64,000 nt of DNA. It comes from Halorubrum sp. 48-1-W. Lineage in GTDB: Archaea; Halobacteriota; Halobacteria; Halobacteriales; Haloferacaceae. The stretch covers positions 62,001-126,000 of the forward strand of contig NZ_QMIM01000001.1 of assembly GCF_003287355.1 (NCBI RefSeq). Reading direction: 5' to 3'. Both the position numbers and the translations under genes were made by a program. The number at the start of each line of letters is the position of its first letter. Within the stretch, counting starts at the first letter, position 1. Positions 15,738 through 23,897 of the stretch are shown here, in pieces. The notes under the pieces are model-generated. The model was not told where the DNA came from. It was given only the letters and a program-made list of their open reading frames with translations, and ran no database searches.

Positions 15738-15899
15738 ATGAACCGCCAGATCGGCGGTTCCGACGATCCCGGCACCTGCCAGCACTGTGGCGGTCACGTA
15801 TCAGATCGCTTTTAGTCAGTTTTCGGTGACCAGGACGATATCGCACACCGGTGTCTCGGTTGCGACTGCTTCCCCCGGATCAGCCGCGGGAGTGCCGCT
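15738..15899 (+). pseudogene. Haloarchaeal small zinc-finger gene with in-frame amber codon
   Basis: Reading from ATG 15738 gives CQHCGGHVSDRF, then TAG at 15813-15815, then in the same frame SVFGDQDDIAHRCLGCDCFPRISRGSAA. This is a well-known small haloarchaeal protein (two CxxC pairs, HVxxRF-RVFGD core, GSAA end) interrupted by one stop codon exactly where Arg/Lys is expected. After the conserved end the frame runs on without resemblance to 16001. Most simply it is a decayed gene at the edge of the provirus. Confidence 0.7.
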
Positions 15900-16002
15900 G
15901 TGTGGCCAACCGTCGTTGAGCCTACTCACCGTGTGAACGTCGACTGGACCAGGCATTCCAGAATCTGGCTCTACTCACGATCAATACAGGTGAACCGATG
16001 AC

Positions 16003-16398
16003 TGCTCGCCCGAGCGGTGGCGCGCCGGTGAGCGGGTGCGATAGCACCCGCGAACCGCCCGCGAGGGACGCGGCGAGCGAAGCGAGCCGCGAGGCTGGGG
16101 AGGTGTGAGGTGCGGTTGCGGAGCTGTGCGGGGCGGGACTCAAAGGGGCAGTCGCGAGGACGAAGCACGGCGATGTAAGCACCGCAGCGAAGGAGCGGGA
16201 GCGACTGAGCGAGGAGCGCAACGAGCCGCGCGAGTCCTCGCGACTGGGGCTTTGGAGGTGTTTACCGTGTCGGCAACTACGTATCGCCGAGCGACTGGGG
16301 CTTTGGAGGTGTTCTTCGCAGTCGCATTCACCCACCCAGTAACGATCCTCTTCTGCTCACCCTGATCCCCATCGAAACAACCGTACTATTAGCATTCT
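16003..16398 (-). repeat. Structured dispersed element, copy A (reverse orientation)
   Basis: Read on the minus strand: leader (TACGGTTGTTTCG at about 16374-16386, TCGTTACTGGGTGGGTGAA), two repeat units with CCAAAGCCCCAGTCGC 51 bp apart (from about 16313 and 16260), a long hairpin with arms 16141-16160 and 16235-16254 interrupted by GGG/GGG, and the conserved block around 16085-16140 (GAGGCTGGGGAGG and GTGCGGTTGCGG). The tail contains the hairpin GGGTGCGATAGCACCC (16037-16052). No gene lies inside, although several long frames read through it. Confidence 0.75.
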
Positions 16399-16522
16399 TC
16401 AACGACCAGGTGTTTCAGACAACCGGTGGCGATAGGCCCCTTCTGGGCGAGCAGGCCGACCTACTCAGTTCACTTTTAGTCTCGTAGTGGGGTTTATTGG
16501 TCCCGGTCCAATCGGTTACGAT
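16399..16522 (+). promoter_or_regulatory. Promoter region of the VapBC remnant
   Basis: GGGGTTTATTGG at about 16491-16502 is a TATA-like element about 25 bp before ATG 16523, consistent with a leaderless transcript. Nothing else is recognised in this short gap. Confidence 0.4.
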
Positions 16523-16672
16523 ATGTCGGGTACGGAGTGGCGGTCAACCGATGACGAAGACGGTCCGAACGAAAACGTGGACTTCGGTGACGCACTCGCG
16601 GAACTCGCGGTCGAAGACGCTCCGGACATCGATCCCGTCGACGCCGTTCGTGAGTCGCGCGAAGACGTATGA
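16523..16672 (+). CDS. VapB-like antitoxin, 49 aa
   Basis: Short acidic protein (MSGTEWRSTDDEDGP then FGDALAELAVEDAPDIDPVDAVRESRED). It overlaps the start of a PIN-domain gene (ATGA), the classic antitoxin-toxin coupling. The partner toxin is internally deleted, so the module is no longer a working addiction pair. Confidence 0.5.
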   Translation: MSGTEWRSTDDEDGPNENVDFGDALAELAVEDAPDIDPVDAVRESREDV

Positions 16673-16925
16673 AGCTCTTCGTCGATTCGAACGTGTTCAT
16701 CGCGATCGTCACCGGCGACACGGATCGATCCGAACCTATACCGACCCAGTCTCTCACAGTTCCGTACTGATTCAGAAGGCGGATGAGATTCAAGAAGGGA
16801 CGTATACGACGGCGATGGACGCGATCATGCTCGCGGCGGCAGATCATATCGGTGGCACACTCGTGACCTTTGACACGGAGCTTCATCGACACGGCGCAAA
16901 GCCTCCCGAAGATGTCTCGTTTTAA
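16669..16925 (+). pseudogene. VapC PIN-domain toxin remnant with internal deletion
   Basis: The frame opens MKLFVDSNVFIAIVTGDTDRSE, the N-terminal strand and first catalytic Asp of a PIN ribonuclease, and soon stops. A shifted frame resumes with IQEGTYTTAMDAIMLAAADHIGGTLVTFDTELHRHGA, the C-terminal catalytic part (MDAI Asp and TFD Asp). The middle of the domain, roughly 50-60 codons compared with intact family members, is missing. The toxin is inactivated while the antitoxin remains. Confidence 0.7.
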
Positions 16926-16990
16926 TTTCTCGGTCGTGAGGTGACCGTGGTAGTTTCTGTTCACTAACTGGCTACCAACAGAATGAGTTC

Positions 16991-17182
16991 ATGGCGAGTG
17001 GTCCTGATGACGATCCGCCGATGAGCGTCGTGATCGACGCGGTACTCGCGCACCTGGTGGAGAGTGAAGAGAATATACGGGAGGAACGCGACGAGTTCGA
17101 TCCTGTGACCATTCAGGAACTGTGTAACACGTTCGTTCTCGGATTCCAGTATCGGGCGCGAACAAAAAGTCGGTGGCGGTAA
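16991..17182 (+). pseudogene. Truncated ribbon-helix-helix gene (second cassette copy)
   Basis: 63 residues, MASGPDDDPPMSVVIDAVLAHLVES..., clearly homologous to the C-terminal two thirds of the protein at 11835-12092, including the identical SRWR end. The N-terminal strand that would contact DNA is absent, and upstream sequence shows no in-frame continuation. The gene is therefore probably non-functional as a DNA-binding protein. It precedes the second pilin exactly as the intact copy precedes the first. Confidence 0.65.
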
Positions 17183-17195
17183 TCGCTACTTACGA

Positions 17196-17678
17196 TTAGT
17201 CGAACGTGAGATCGCTACCGTCAAGATCTTCAATATCCACCTCAAGCGTCCGATCCACTAACACCGAATCACTGGACTTGTGAATGATCCGAACGCGCAC
17301 ATCACGGAGCTCTTCCGAACCCGTCGTGGAAAGGTCTGCAGTTTCTGTGTCACCAACGCCAAATCTGCTTGGGAACACCGAAGTGTTTTCAGAGGTATTA
17401 GATGAGCTCTGATCGTCGACAACTACCCGGAGAGCGTCCGAGTCAATACTATCCCCACCGGCGTGTTCGATCTCTAAATCGGGAGCGGCAGGATCTGAAT
17501 CATCAATGCTAACATCGATTTGCGCACTCGGCTGACTGTCCCCGAGCGAGTCGCCGAGTCCGAGCACGAACGTCCCGATGACGGCGGCCAGGATGACGGT
17601 GATCGCGACCATCAATATGACGCCGATAACGGGACTCACAGCGCGGTCGTCCGCATCGAACAGGTTGTTTGCTTTCAT
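17196..17678 (-). CDS. Type IV pilin (archaeal PilA-like), copy 2
   Basis: 160 residues starting [19 protein letters not shown], with the same class III prepilin signal and hydrophobic helix as the pilin at 12120-12584. The C-terminal domain (IDVSIDDSDPAAPDLEIEHAGGDSID...) is different. The near identity of the N-terminal 55 codons against a divergent remainder suggests recombination or rapid diversification of the exposed domain. Its neighbours on both sides are decayed, yet this gene is intact, hinting that it is maintained. Confidence 0.8.
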   Translation of the reverse strand: MKANNLFDADDRAVSPVIGVILMVAITVILAAVIGTFVLGLGDSLGDSQPSAQIDVSIDDSDPAAPDLEIEHAGGDSIDSDALRVVVDDQSSSNTSENTSVFPSRFGVGDTETADLSTTGSEELRDVRVRIIHKSSDSVLVDRTLEVDIEDLDGSDLTFD

Positions 17679-17920
17679 GGTTGAACCCAGCTGTTCACCG
17701 ATTCGAGCGGACGAGCGTGATCTTTCGACCCCTCGACCGGTTGCTGGTTGGTAGACGTTAAGTTCACCTTATATAAGTATTTGTTGGCACGAATATCACC
17801 GTTGAAAATTAGTTCAACAGAGTGAAAAAGTCCAGCGGTTAAGGTGTTCGTAACGGAGCTCACGCCCTCGATCCCCCGTGCGGACGTACACCGATCAGGT
17901 GTCCGCCGATCCGTGATCGA

Positions 17921-18130
17921 GTGCCTGCCGATCCGTGGGAGAAAGCCCTGGTTACCGTCGCGGTCTGGAGTACGTCGCCGACCTCCCGAAGGCCGGACGG
18001 GTCCGCATCGACCGGGCGCGCGGATCCCCCTGCAAGCCGGATACGCGGGTGGCCCGACGACGGCGTTCCCGACCCGGTCCGGGAGATCAACACGGCGGTC
18101 GACCACGCCTGATACGAGAAGTGTCGTCCG
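17921..18130 (+). pseudogene. Decayed HTH gene (second cassette copy)
   Basis: Fragments in shifted frames match the intact protein at 12740-13531: DPWEKAL, then YRRGLEYVADLPKAGRVRI, then RIRGWPDDGVPDPVREINTAVDH. At least two frameshifts separate them and the C-terminal domain is missing. The AT-rich upstream stretch (about 17755-17850, with GGCACGAATATCAC and AAAATTAG) matches that of copy 1, so the duplicated unit included the promoter. Confidence 0.7.
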
Positions 18131-18261
18131 GAGCACCGCCCGACCCGGCCGTAGGCTTGCGCGTCGGGGCCCGTACCCGCTTCCCTCGAACCCGGGATGG
18201 GGACCCTCAAAACGGGATGTCGGACCCCAAAACGTTTCTCCCGTACCCGAGAGTGACCGTC

Positions 18262-18642
18262 ATGGTACGTCACATCTCGACGGACGCGGGGTACGACAGC
18301 GACTTCCCGTTCTCACAGGGGGTGATCCACGGGGACACCGTCTACACGGCCGGCCAGATCCCGAAGGACCCCGAAACCCGGGAGGTGGTCGGCGAGACGA
18401 TAGCGGAACAGACACATCAGACGTTCGACAACATCGAGGCCGTCCTCGAGGCGGCGGGGACCTCCCTGGAGAACGTCGTCAAGGTCACGGCGTTCCTGAC
18501 CGACATGGACGACATCGAGGCGTTCAACCGGGTGTATCGCGACCGGATGCCCGCGCCGTATCCGGGACGGAGCACCGTCGAGGTCGCCGCGCTCGCGATC
18601 GACATCACCGTCGAGATCGAGATGATCGCCGCCATCGACTGA
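18262..18642 (+). CDS. ridA: RidA family enamine/imine deaminase
   Basis: 126 residues. RidA proteins hydrolyse reactive enamine/imine intermediates released by PLP enzymes, in the cytoplasm. Family features seen are FSQGVIHGDTVYTAGQIP near the N-terminus, QTHQTFDNIEAVLEAAGTSLENVVKVTAFLTDMDDI in the middle, and PAPYPGRSTVEVAALA with the conserved arginine at the C-terminal end. ATG 18262 gives the family length; an in-frame ATG at 18217 would add an unsupported extension. It is the first clearly chromosomal housekeeping gene to the right of the degraded region. Confidence 0.85.
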   Translation: MVRHISTDAGYDSDFPFSQGVIHGDTVYTAGQIPKDPETREVVGETIAEQTHQTFDNIEAVLEAAGTSLENVVKVTAFLTDMDDIEAFNRVYRDRMPAPYPGRSTVEVAALAIDITVEIEMIAAID

Positions 18643-18857
18643 AATCGATCGCCACCATCGAGTGAGATATCCCGTCCGTAACCGGGAACTCTCGCTGAAT
18701 ACTCGGACATTCGTGTCGTTACACCCGATATTACGGTGGATTTACACAGTTCCGGCACCGTCCGGGCGTGCCGACACACCGCACGGATTTATACAGTCAC
18801 ACGTCCCTCACGGATACGTCCGATGTCCGAACGAAGCCGTCGACGCCCCACGCCGAG
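18643..18857 (+). promoter_or_regulatory. Promoter region of the AI-2E-type permease
   Basis: TTTATACAG at about 18788-18796 is a TATA-like element; the start codon is about 65 bp downstream, so a short leader is likely. TTACACAGT and TATACAGTCACAC form a loose repeat. No gene is recognised. Confidence 0.35.
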
Positions 18858-19904
18858 ATGAGCGACGGGTCGGCACAGCGGGTACCGACCGCCTCCGGGC
18901 TCACGATCCTGGCGGCCGCCAGCGCGCTGCTCGCGATCGCCCTCATCGTCACGTACCTCCAGTACGTGCTCCTCGCCGGGGTCCTCGCGTACGTGCTCGC
19001 GCCACTCCAGCGCCGGGCCGAAGCGCACGTGCGGTCGGACGTGGCCGCGGCCTCGGTGATCGCGGGGTCGTTCCTCGTGGTGTTCGTCCCGATCGCGTAC
19101 ATCCTCACCGTCGCGATCCGGCAGGGGATCGCGCTCCTCTCCGCGATCCGCCGCGGCGAGTTGCGCGATTTCGTGGTCGAGGAGATCGAGGTCTTCGGGT
19201 TCGTCATCGACGTCGACGTGCTCTACGTGACCTACCAGGAGCCGATCAACGCTGTGGTACAGCGCCTCGTGAGTTGGAGTCTCGGACTACTTCGCGGGCT
19301 GCCGGACCTGACGGTGGGACTGTCGGTGACGCTTTTCGTCCTCTTCGCGCTGTTGCGTGACGGCGACCGACTGGTCGAGTGGGCGCTCGCCGTCGCCCCG
19401 ATCGCCGACCACGTTCAACGCGACCTGATGGCGGAGCTCGACGACCTGATGTGGGCGTCGGTCGTCGGCAACGTGATCGTCGCGGGGATCCAGGCACTGC
19501 TTCTCGGCGTCGGGCTGTTCCTGCTCGACGTCCCGGGCGTCACGTTCCTCACCGTGGCCGCGTTCGTCCTCACGCTACTCCCGCTCGTCGGGTCGTTCGG
19601 CGTCTGGGTCCCGATATCGATGTTCCTCCTCGTTCGCGGCCGCTCCACCGCGGCGGTCGTCCTCTTCGTCTTCGGCATCCTCGTCAGCCTCTCGGACGTG
19701 TACCTCCGGCCCGCCGTGATCAACCGAGCGAGCGCGATCAACGTGGCGATCATCGTCGTGGGGATCTTCGGCGGGATCGTCCTCTTCGGTGGAGTGGGCC
19801 TCTTCGTCGGCCCGGTCGCGCTCGGCGGGGCGAAGGTGGTCCTCGACCTGTACGCACGCGAACGGGGGCCGACGGCGACGGCGGTCGACCGCGGGGCCGA
19901 GTGA
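18858..19904 (+). CDS. AI-2E family (PerM/YdiK-like) membrane transporter
   Basis: 348 residues with about eight transmembrane segments. The pattern is that of the AI-2E transporter family: a pair of N-terminal helices (LTILAAASALLAIALIV, VLLAGVLAYVLAPLQRR), a third helix, a periplasm-facing amphipathic region, then the C-terminal block with PLVGSFGVWVPISMFLL and LRPAVINRASAIN, and a last helix GGIVLFGGVGLFVGPVALGG. Members export or exchange small molecules or Na+/H+, and the substrate here is unknown. The start was chosen at MSDGSAQ just before the first helix. Confidence 0.8.
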   Translation: MSDGSAQRVPTASGLTILAAASALLAIALIVTYLQYVLLAGVLAYVLAPLQRRAEAHVRSDVAAASVIAGSFLVVFVPIAYILTVAIRQGIALLSAIRRGELRDFVVEEIEVFGFVIDVDVLYVTYQEPINAVVQRLVSWSLGLLRGLPDLTVGLSVTLFVLFALLRDGDRLVEWALAVAPIADHVQRDLMAELDDLMWASVVGNVIVAGIQALLLGVGLFLLDVPGVTFLTVAAFVLTLLPLVGSFGVWVPISMFLLVRGRSTAAVVLFVFGILVSLSDVYLRPAVINRASAINVAIIVVGIFGGIVLFGGVGLFVGPVALGGAKVVLDLYARERGPTATAVDRGAE

Positions 19905-19945
19905 GTCGCCCGACCGCAGGGCCGAGTGAGTCGCCCGACCGCGGG

Positions 19946-21331
19946 TCAGTACACGTACTCGTCCTCGGCGATCGTCACGTAGTCGCGTTTCGTCTTCCGT
20001 TTGTTCCACTTGTAGCCGAGGATCAACTTCAGCGACTCCCATCCCGACCGGTACGGCTGTGCGAGCAGTCCGTCGTCCGCCTCCATTGCGAGCATCGCGT
20101 CCGCCGCGCCGATAACCCGGTCCCAGTCGGCCGGCTCGTAGTCGGCGACCATGTCCGCCATCGTCACGTTGCGGACGACCTCGTCGCCGATCGCCTCCTT
20201 CCAGCGTCGGTTGTACGAGGCCAGGTCGCCGCCAGCGGCGAGTTCGCCCGCGATCGCCCCGGTGCGGACGGCGACGTGGTCGCCGCCCTCGTGGAACGCC
20301 GAGGTGGTCCCCATCGCGCCGCCGACGACGGCGACTCCCGCGTCGGTCGGCGAGTCGATCGGCCGCGTCGAGGAGATCGGGTACGTCTCGGTCCCGCCGC
20401 GTTTACCGGCGTCCTCGACGAGCGGGAAGTCCTCCTCGACGTCGTACTCGTCCCCGTACTGCCACTCCAACAGCCGGCGGACGTACTCCGCGCCGCCCGG
20501 GATCGACTCGTCGTCCGCCGAGAGCAACTCGTAGGCGTCGACGTCGAAGTCGTCGATATCCATCCCGATCGGCATCGTGAGCCCGACCCGACAGACACGG
20601 TCCCGGTTCGGGAAGATCCACGGGTACGCGGTCTCCCCGGGCATCACGCCCCACCAGAAGACGATCGCGTCCTCCACCGCCTCGTACACCGCCTCGGGGA
20701 CGCGGCGGTACTCCTGATAGGCGATGTGGTTCGCCTCCGGTGGCGCGAGCCGGTCGGACCCGCCCCGTCCCGCCGGGAGGTACTCGTCGAGCACCCGGTT
20801 CGTCACCGTCCGCTGTGGCCCGTCCGCGAGCACGACGAAGTCGGCCCCGACCGCCTCGCCGTCGGCGAGACGGAGGGTGTGTCGGGGGGCGTCCTCGTCG
20901 CTCGCATCGAGGTCGGTGTCGACGCCGCGGACCGAGACGCCGACGCGGTACTCGGCACCGGCCTCCTCGGCGCGCTCCCGGAGCCAGTCGTCGAAGCGCG
21001 CGCGCTGGAAGGTGTACCCGAACGCGTCGTAGGAGGACTCGATGCCCGTGTCGTACAGCGTCGCCGCCTCGGTGGGTCCCCGGAACTCCGCCCGGTTCAG
21101 CTCCCGTTGGACGACGTCGTCGGGGAACTCGTCGGGATGGATCCCCATGATGTCGACCCAGTAGTTCAAGATCCCGGCGGCGTCGGTGGAGTCGGGGCCG
21201 AGCCCGTCGCGGTCGGCCCGCGGTACCCCCTTCTCCAACACGAGGGTGTCCGCGTCGCCGCTCGCGGCCGCGTGCGCTGTAGACGAACCGGCAGGTCCCC
21301 CGCCAACGATCGCGACGTCTACGCGTTCCAT
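19946..21331 (-). CDS. Geranylgeranyl reductase family FAD oxidoreductase
   Basis: 461 residues. Dinucleotide-binding motif VAIVGGGPAGSSTAHAAA at the N-terminus, a second FAD motif VAVVGGAMGTTSAFHEGG around residue 330, and the substrate domain between. This is the archaeal geranylgeranyl-reductase/flavin-monooxygenase-like fold, with digeranylgeranylglycerophospholipid reductase (saturation of archaeal lipid chains) as the best-known member; several paralogues occur in each haloarchaeon, so the substrate is uncertain. Start MERVDVAIV was chosen over an in-frame upstream ATG because a perfect palindrome and TATA element lie immediately before it. Confidence 0.75.
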   Translation of the reverse strand: MERVDVAIVGGGPAGSSTAHAAASGDADTLVLEKGVPRADRDGLGPDSTDAAGILNYWVDIMGIHPDEFPDDVVQRELNRAEFRGPTEAATLYDTGIESSYDAFGYTFQRARFDDWLRERAEEAGAEYRVGVSVRGVDTDLDASDEDAPRHTLRLADGEAVGADFVVLADGPQRTVTNRVLDEYLPAGRGGSDRLAPPEANHIAYQEYRRVPEAVYEAVEDAIVFWWGVMPGETAYPWIFPNRDRVCRVGLTMPIGMDIDDFDVDAYELLSADDESIPGGAEYVRRLLEWQYGDEYDVEEDFPLVEDAGKRGGTETYPISSTRPIDSPTDAGVAVVGGAMGTTSAFHEGGDHVAVRTGAIAGELAAGGDLASYNRRWKEAIGDEVVRNVTMADMVADYEPADWDRVIGAADAMLAMEADDGLLAQPYRSGWESLKLILGYKWNKRKTKRDYVTIAEDEYVY

Positions 21332-21336
21332 ACCCT

Positions 21337-21352
21337 GTGAGGTCGACCTCAC
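21337..21352. promoter_or_regulatory. 16-bp perfect palindrome at the promoter of the FAD oxidoreductase
   Basis: GTGAGGTCGACCTCAC is fully self-complementary and sits 5 bp before the start codon. ATTAAATTC (21356-21364) is the TATA element about 25 bp upstream of the start. Because the transcript is likely leaderless, the palindrome covers the transcription start, an ideal operator position for a dimeric repressor. Confidence 0.6.
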
Positions 21353-21604
21353 GGCATTAAATTCACGGTCGCCAGCGGCCCCGGCGGACCGGCCGTCTCC
21401 CGCCCCGGACGACGTCGGCTCGGACGAGAACGACGTCGGCCCGGACGACCCCGACGACGGCGAGTCCGATCCGGGCTCGCGCCCGACCGGTCGTGCGTGA
21501 CCGGCAGTGGACCGGTCGAAAACGATCGTTCATCCATTTTTATCGGCGATCGTCGGCCGTGAAAAGACACTCTTATACTTACCAGCCGGGTCCCTCAGAC
21601 AACG

Positions 21605-22960
21605 ATGGCACGCGAGACGTGGGCGACACGGACGGGGTTCATCCTGGCGGCGGTCGGGAGCGCGGTGGGGCTCGGGAACATCTGGCGGTTCCCCTTCATC
21701 ACCGGACAGGAGGGCGGCGGGGCGTTCCTGCTCGTCTACCTGCTTTTCGTCGCACTGATCGGTTTCCCGGCGATCCTCGTCGAGTTCGTGATCGGCCGGT
21801 ACACGCACCTGAACCCGGTGGGCGCGATACGCGAACTCGGGAGCGGGGTGTGGAACCACCTCGGCTGGCTGTTCGTCGTCACCGGCTTCGTCATCCTCTC
21901 GTACTACAGCGTCGTCGCCGGCTGGTTCCTCCGGTACACCCTCATTGGGGTCACGGACGGCTACGCGCTCTCGGGCGCCGACGAGGCGGGCGCGCTCTTC
22001 GGCTCGGTCGCCACCGGGCTCGACTCGCTCCTCTTTCACGCCGTGTTCATGGCGCTCGTCATCGGGATCATCGCTGCGGGGGTACGGGGCGGCATCGAAC
22101 TCGGCGTGAAGGTGATGGTGCCGGCGATCGTCGTCCTGCTGGGTGCGATGGCCGTCTACGGGTTCACCCTCGACGCCTCGACGGCGGCGTACGGCTACTA
22201 CCTCTCGCCCGACTTCGGCACCATCGCTACGGACTGGCAGAGCATCCTGCCGGCCGCCGCCGGACAGGCCTTCTTCACCCTCTCGCTCGGGATGGGCGTG
22301 ATGATCACCTACGCATCCTACCTCGGCGAGGACCGGAACCTCGCGGCCGACGCGGGCGTTATCGCCGGGCTCGACACCCTCGTGGCCGTGCTCGTCGGGT
22401 TCGTCGTGTTCCCGTTCCTCTTCGCGGCCGGCATCGAACCCGGCGCGGGCGGCCCCGGCGGGATATTCGTGAGCCTCACCACGGCGTTCGGCGACATCCC
22501 CGCTGGACGCGTCCTGGGGGTCGTGTTCTTCGGGATGGTCGGGATCGCGGCGCTCTCCTCCGCGATCAGTATCCTTGAGGTGCTCGTCTCGTACCTGATC
22601 GACGAGGTCGGCGTCGACCGCCTCCCCGCGTCCGTGGCGCTCGGCGTCGCGGTCTTCCTCCTCGGCGTGCCGGTCACGGTCGATCTGATCTTTCTCGACC
22701 TCTTCGACAAACTGGCGGACGGGATCCTCCTGGTGTTGGGCTCGCTACTGCTCGCGCTGTTCGTCGGCTGGGTCGTCCCCGACGCCGCGCGTGCGGAGCT
22801 CGGAAAGGGGATCGGCGACCTCGGCTCTCTCGGGACCGCCTGGATCTGGATCGTTCGGGTCCCGATCGTCGTCGTCGTTCTCGTCTCGCTGTACCTGGGG
22901 ATCGTCGACTACGCCGACTTCCTGACCGGCGACCTCGCCGAGTGGCTGGCTGCGCGGTAG
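21605..22960 (+). CDS. SNF/NSS-family sodium-dependent symporter
   Basis: 451 residues, about eleven or twelve transmembrane helices. TM1 carries the diagnostic sodium/substrate-binding motif AAVGSAVGLGNIWRFPF, and GGGAFLLVYLLFVALIGFPAILVEF follows as in LeuT-fold neurotransmitter:sodium symporters. These use the Na+ gradient to import amino acids or related compounds; the substrate cannot be read from sequence. A TATA element (CTTATACTT, about 21570) lies 30 bp before ATG 21605. It is monocistronic, with radB following after 137 bp. Confidence 0.9.
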   Translation: MARETWATRTGFILAAVGSAVGLGNIWRFPFITGQEGGGAFLLVYLLFVALIGFPAILVEFVIGRYTHLNPVGAIRELGSGVWNHLGWLFVVTGFVILSYYSVVAGWFLRYTLIGVTDGYALSGADEAGALFGSVATGLDSLLFHAVFMALVIGIIAAGVRGGIELGVKVMVPAIVVLLGAMAVYGFTLDASTAAYGYYLSPDFGTIATDWQSILPAAAGQAFFTLSLGMGVMITYASYLGEDRNLAADAGVIAGLDTLVAVLVGFVVFPFLFAAGIEPGAGGPGGIFVSLTTAFGDIPAGRVLGVVFFGMVGIAALSSAISILEVLVSYLIDEVGVDRLPASVALGVAVFLLGVPVTVDLIFLDLFDKLADGILLVLGSLLLALFVGWVVPDAARAELGKGIGDLGSLGTAWIWIVRVPIVVVVLVSLYLGIVDYADFLTGDLAEWLAAR

Positions 22961-23097
22961 GAAGGATCCGGATGGCCGGCGACGCGGAAGGACGCCCCTG
23001 GATGCCGGCGACGCGGAAGGACGTTTCCGTCGCCCCACCGATCGAACCGTCCCGCGGTACCGACCGCTTAAAGACGAACGGGCCTGAACGTCAGCCA
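22961..23097. other. Gap with 20-bp direct repeat and radB promoter
   Basis: TGCCGGCGACGCGGAAGGAC-type sequence occurs twice in tandem (about 22974-22994 and 23000-23021). CCGCTTAAAG near 23065-23074 is a plausible TATA element for radB. No gene. Confidence 0.4.
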
Positions 23098-23808
23098 GTG
23101 AGCGATCCGATCCCGACCGGCTGTGCGCCGGTCGACGACCTGCTCGGCGGGGGGTTCGAACGCGGGGTCGTCACCCAGGTGTACGGCCCGCCCGCCGCGG
23201 GTAAGACCAACCTCGCGCTCGCCACAGCCATCGAGGTCGCGGCGGCCGGCGACCGGTCGCTGTTCATCGACACCGAGGGGCTCTCGATCGACCGGTTCGA
23301 ACAGATGGCCGGCGCCCGGATCGACCGTCCGGACGTCGACGAGAGCGTCGAGGAGTTGGCCTCGCGGCTGGTGATCACCGAGGCGTACGACTTCGAGGGC
23401 CAGCGCGAGGCCGTCCGCGACGCCGAGGAACTCGCGGGGGAGGTGGAGCTCGTCGTGTTGGACTCCGCCACCGGCTTCTATCGGCTCGAGCGAGCCGACG
23501 ACACCGAGGGCGGCCAGTCGCTCCGGAAGGTCGCGAAACAGGTGACACACCTCCTCTCGCTGGCGCGACGACACGACCTCGCGGTGGTGATCACCAACCA
23601 GGTGTTCACCGACCCCGAGAGCGACCGTGACCGCGCGCTCGGCGGCAACACCCTCAACCACTGGACCGGCGCGATCCTGCGCGTCGACCGCTTCCGCGGC
23701 GGGAACCGCCGGGCGACCCTGGAGAAACACCGGTCGAGACCCGCCGGCGACTCCGCGACGTTCAGGATCGTCGAGGACGGGCTCGTCGCCGGCACGAGCG
23801 GCGACTAG
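23098..23808 (+). CDS. radB: DNA repair and recombination protein RadB
   Basis: 236 residues. RadB is the archaeal RadA/Rad51 paralogue that assists homologous recombination. The core RecA fold is evident: Walker A GPPAAGKT at residues 29-36, Walker B-like VELVVLDSA, and the C-terminal motif VVITNQVFTDPE. The sequence lacks the N-terminal HhH domain of RadA and starts directly with IPTGCAPVDDLLGGGFERG, as usual for RadB. GTG 23098 gives the family length. Function is assigned by family knowledge. Confidence 0.92.
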   Translation: MSDPIPTGCAPVDDLLGGGFERGVVTQVYGPPAAGKTNLALATAIEVAAAGDRSLFIDTEGLSIDRFEQMAGARIDRPDVDESVEELASRLVITEAYDFEGQREAVRDAEELAGEVELVVLDSATGFYRLERADDTEGGQSLRKVAKQVTHLLSLARRHDLAVVITNQVFTDPESDRDRALGGNTLNHWTGAILRVDRFRGGNRRATLEKHRSRPAGDSATFRIVEDGLVAGTSGD

Positions 23809-23897
23809 CCGGGAGGCGACCGAGCCGTCGAAACCGAGTGATCGAAAAGGAACGCACGGAGCGGGCCGGAGCCGGGTCGACGTCGGGTCGGAAACGC

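Noticed and set aside
15700-15740. Right attachment site at a tRNA gene
   Set aside because: No tRNA or tRNA fragment is visible near the integrase end, and the left boundary lies outside the window, so no core repeat can be matched.
19379-21340. 653-codon plus-strand frame opposite the FAD oxidoreductase
   Set aside because: Composition is Arg/Pro rich without domains; the opposite strand encodes two complete FAD motifs.
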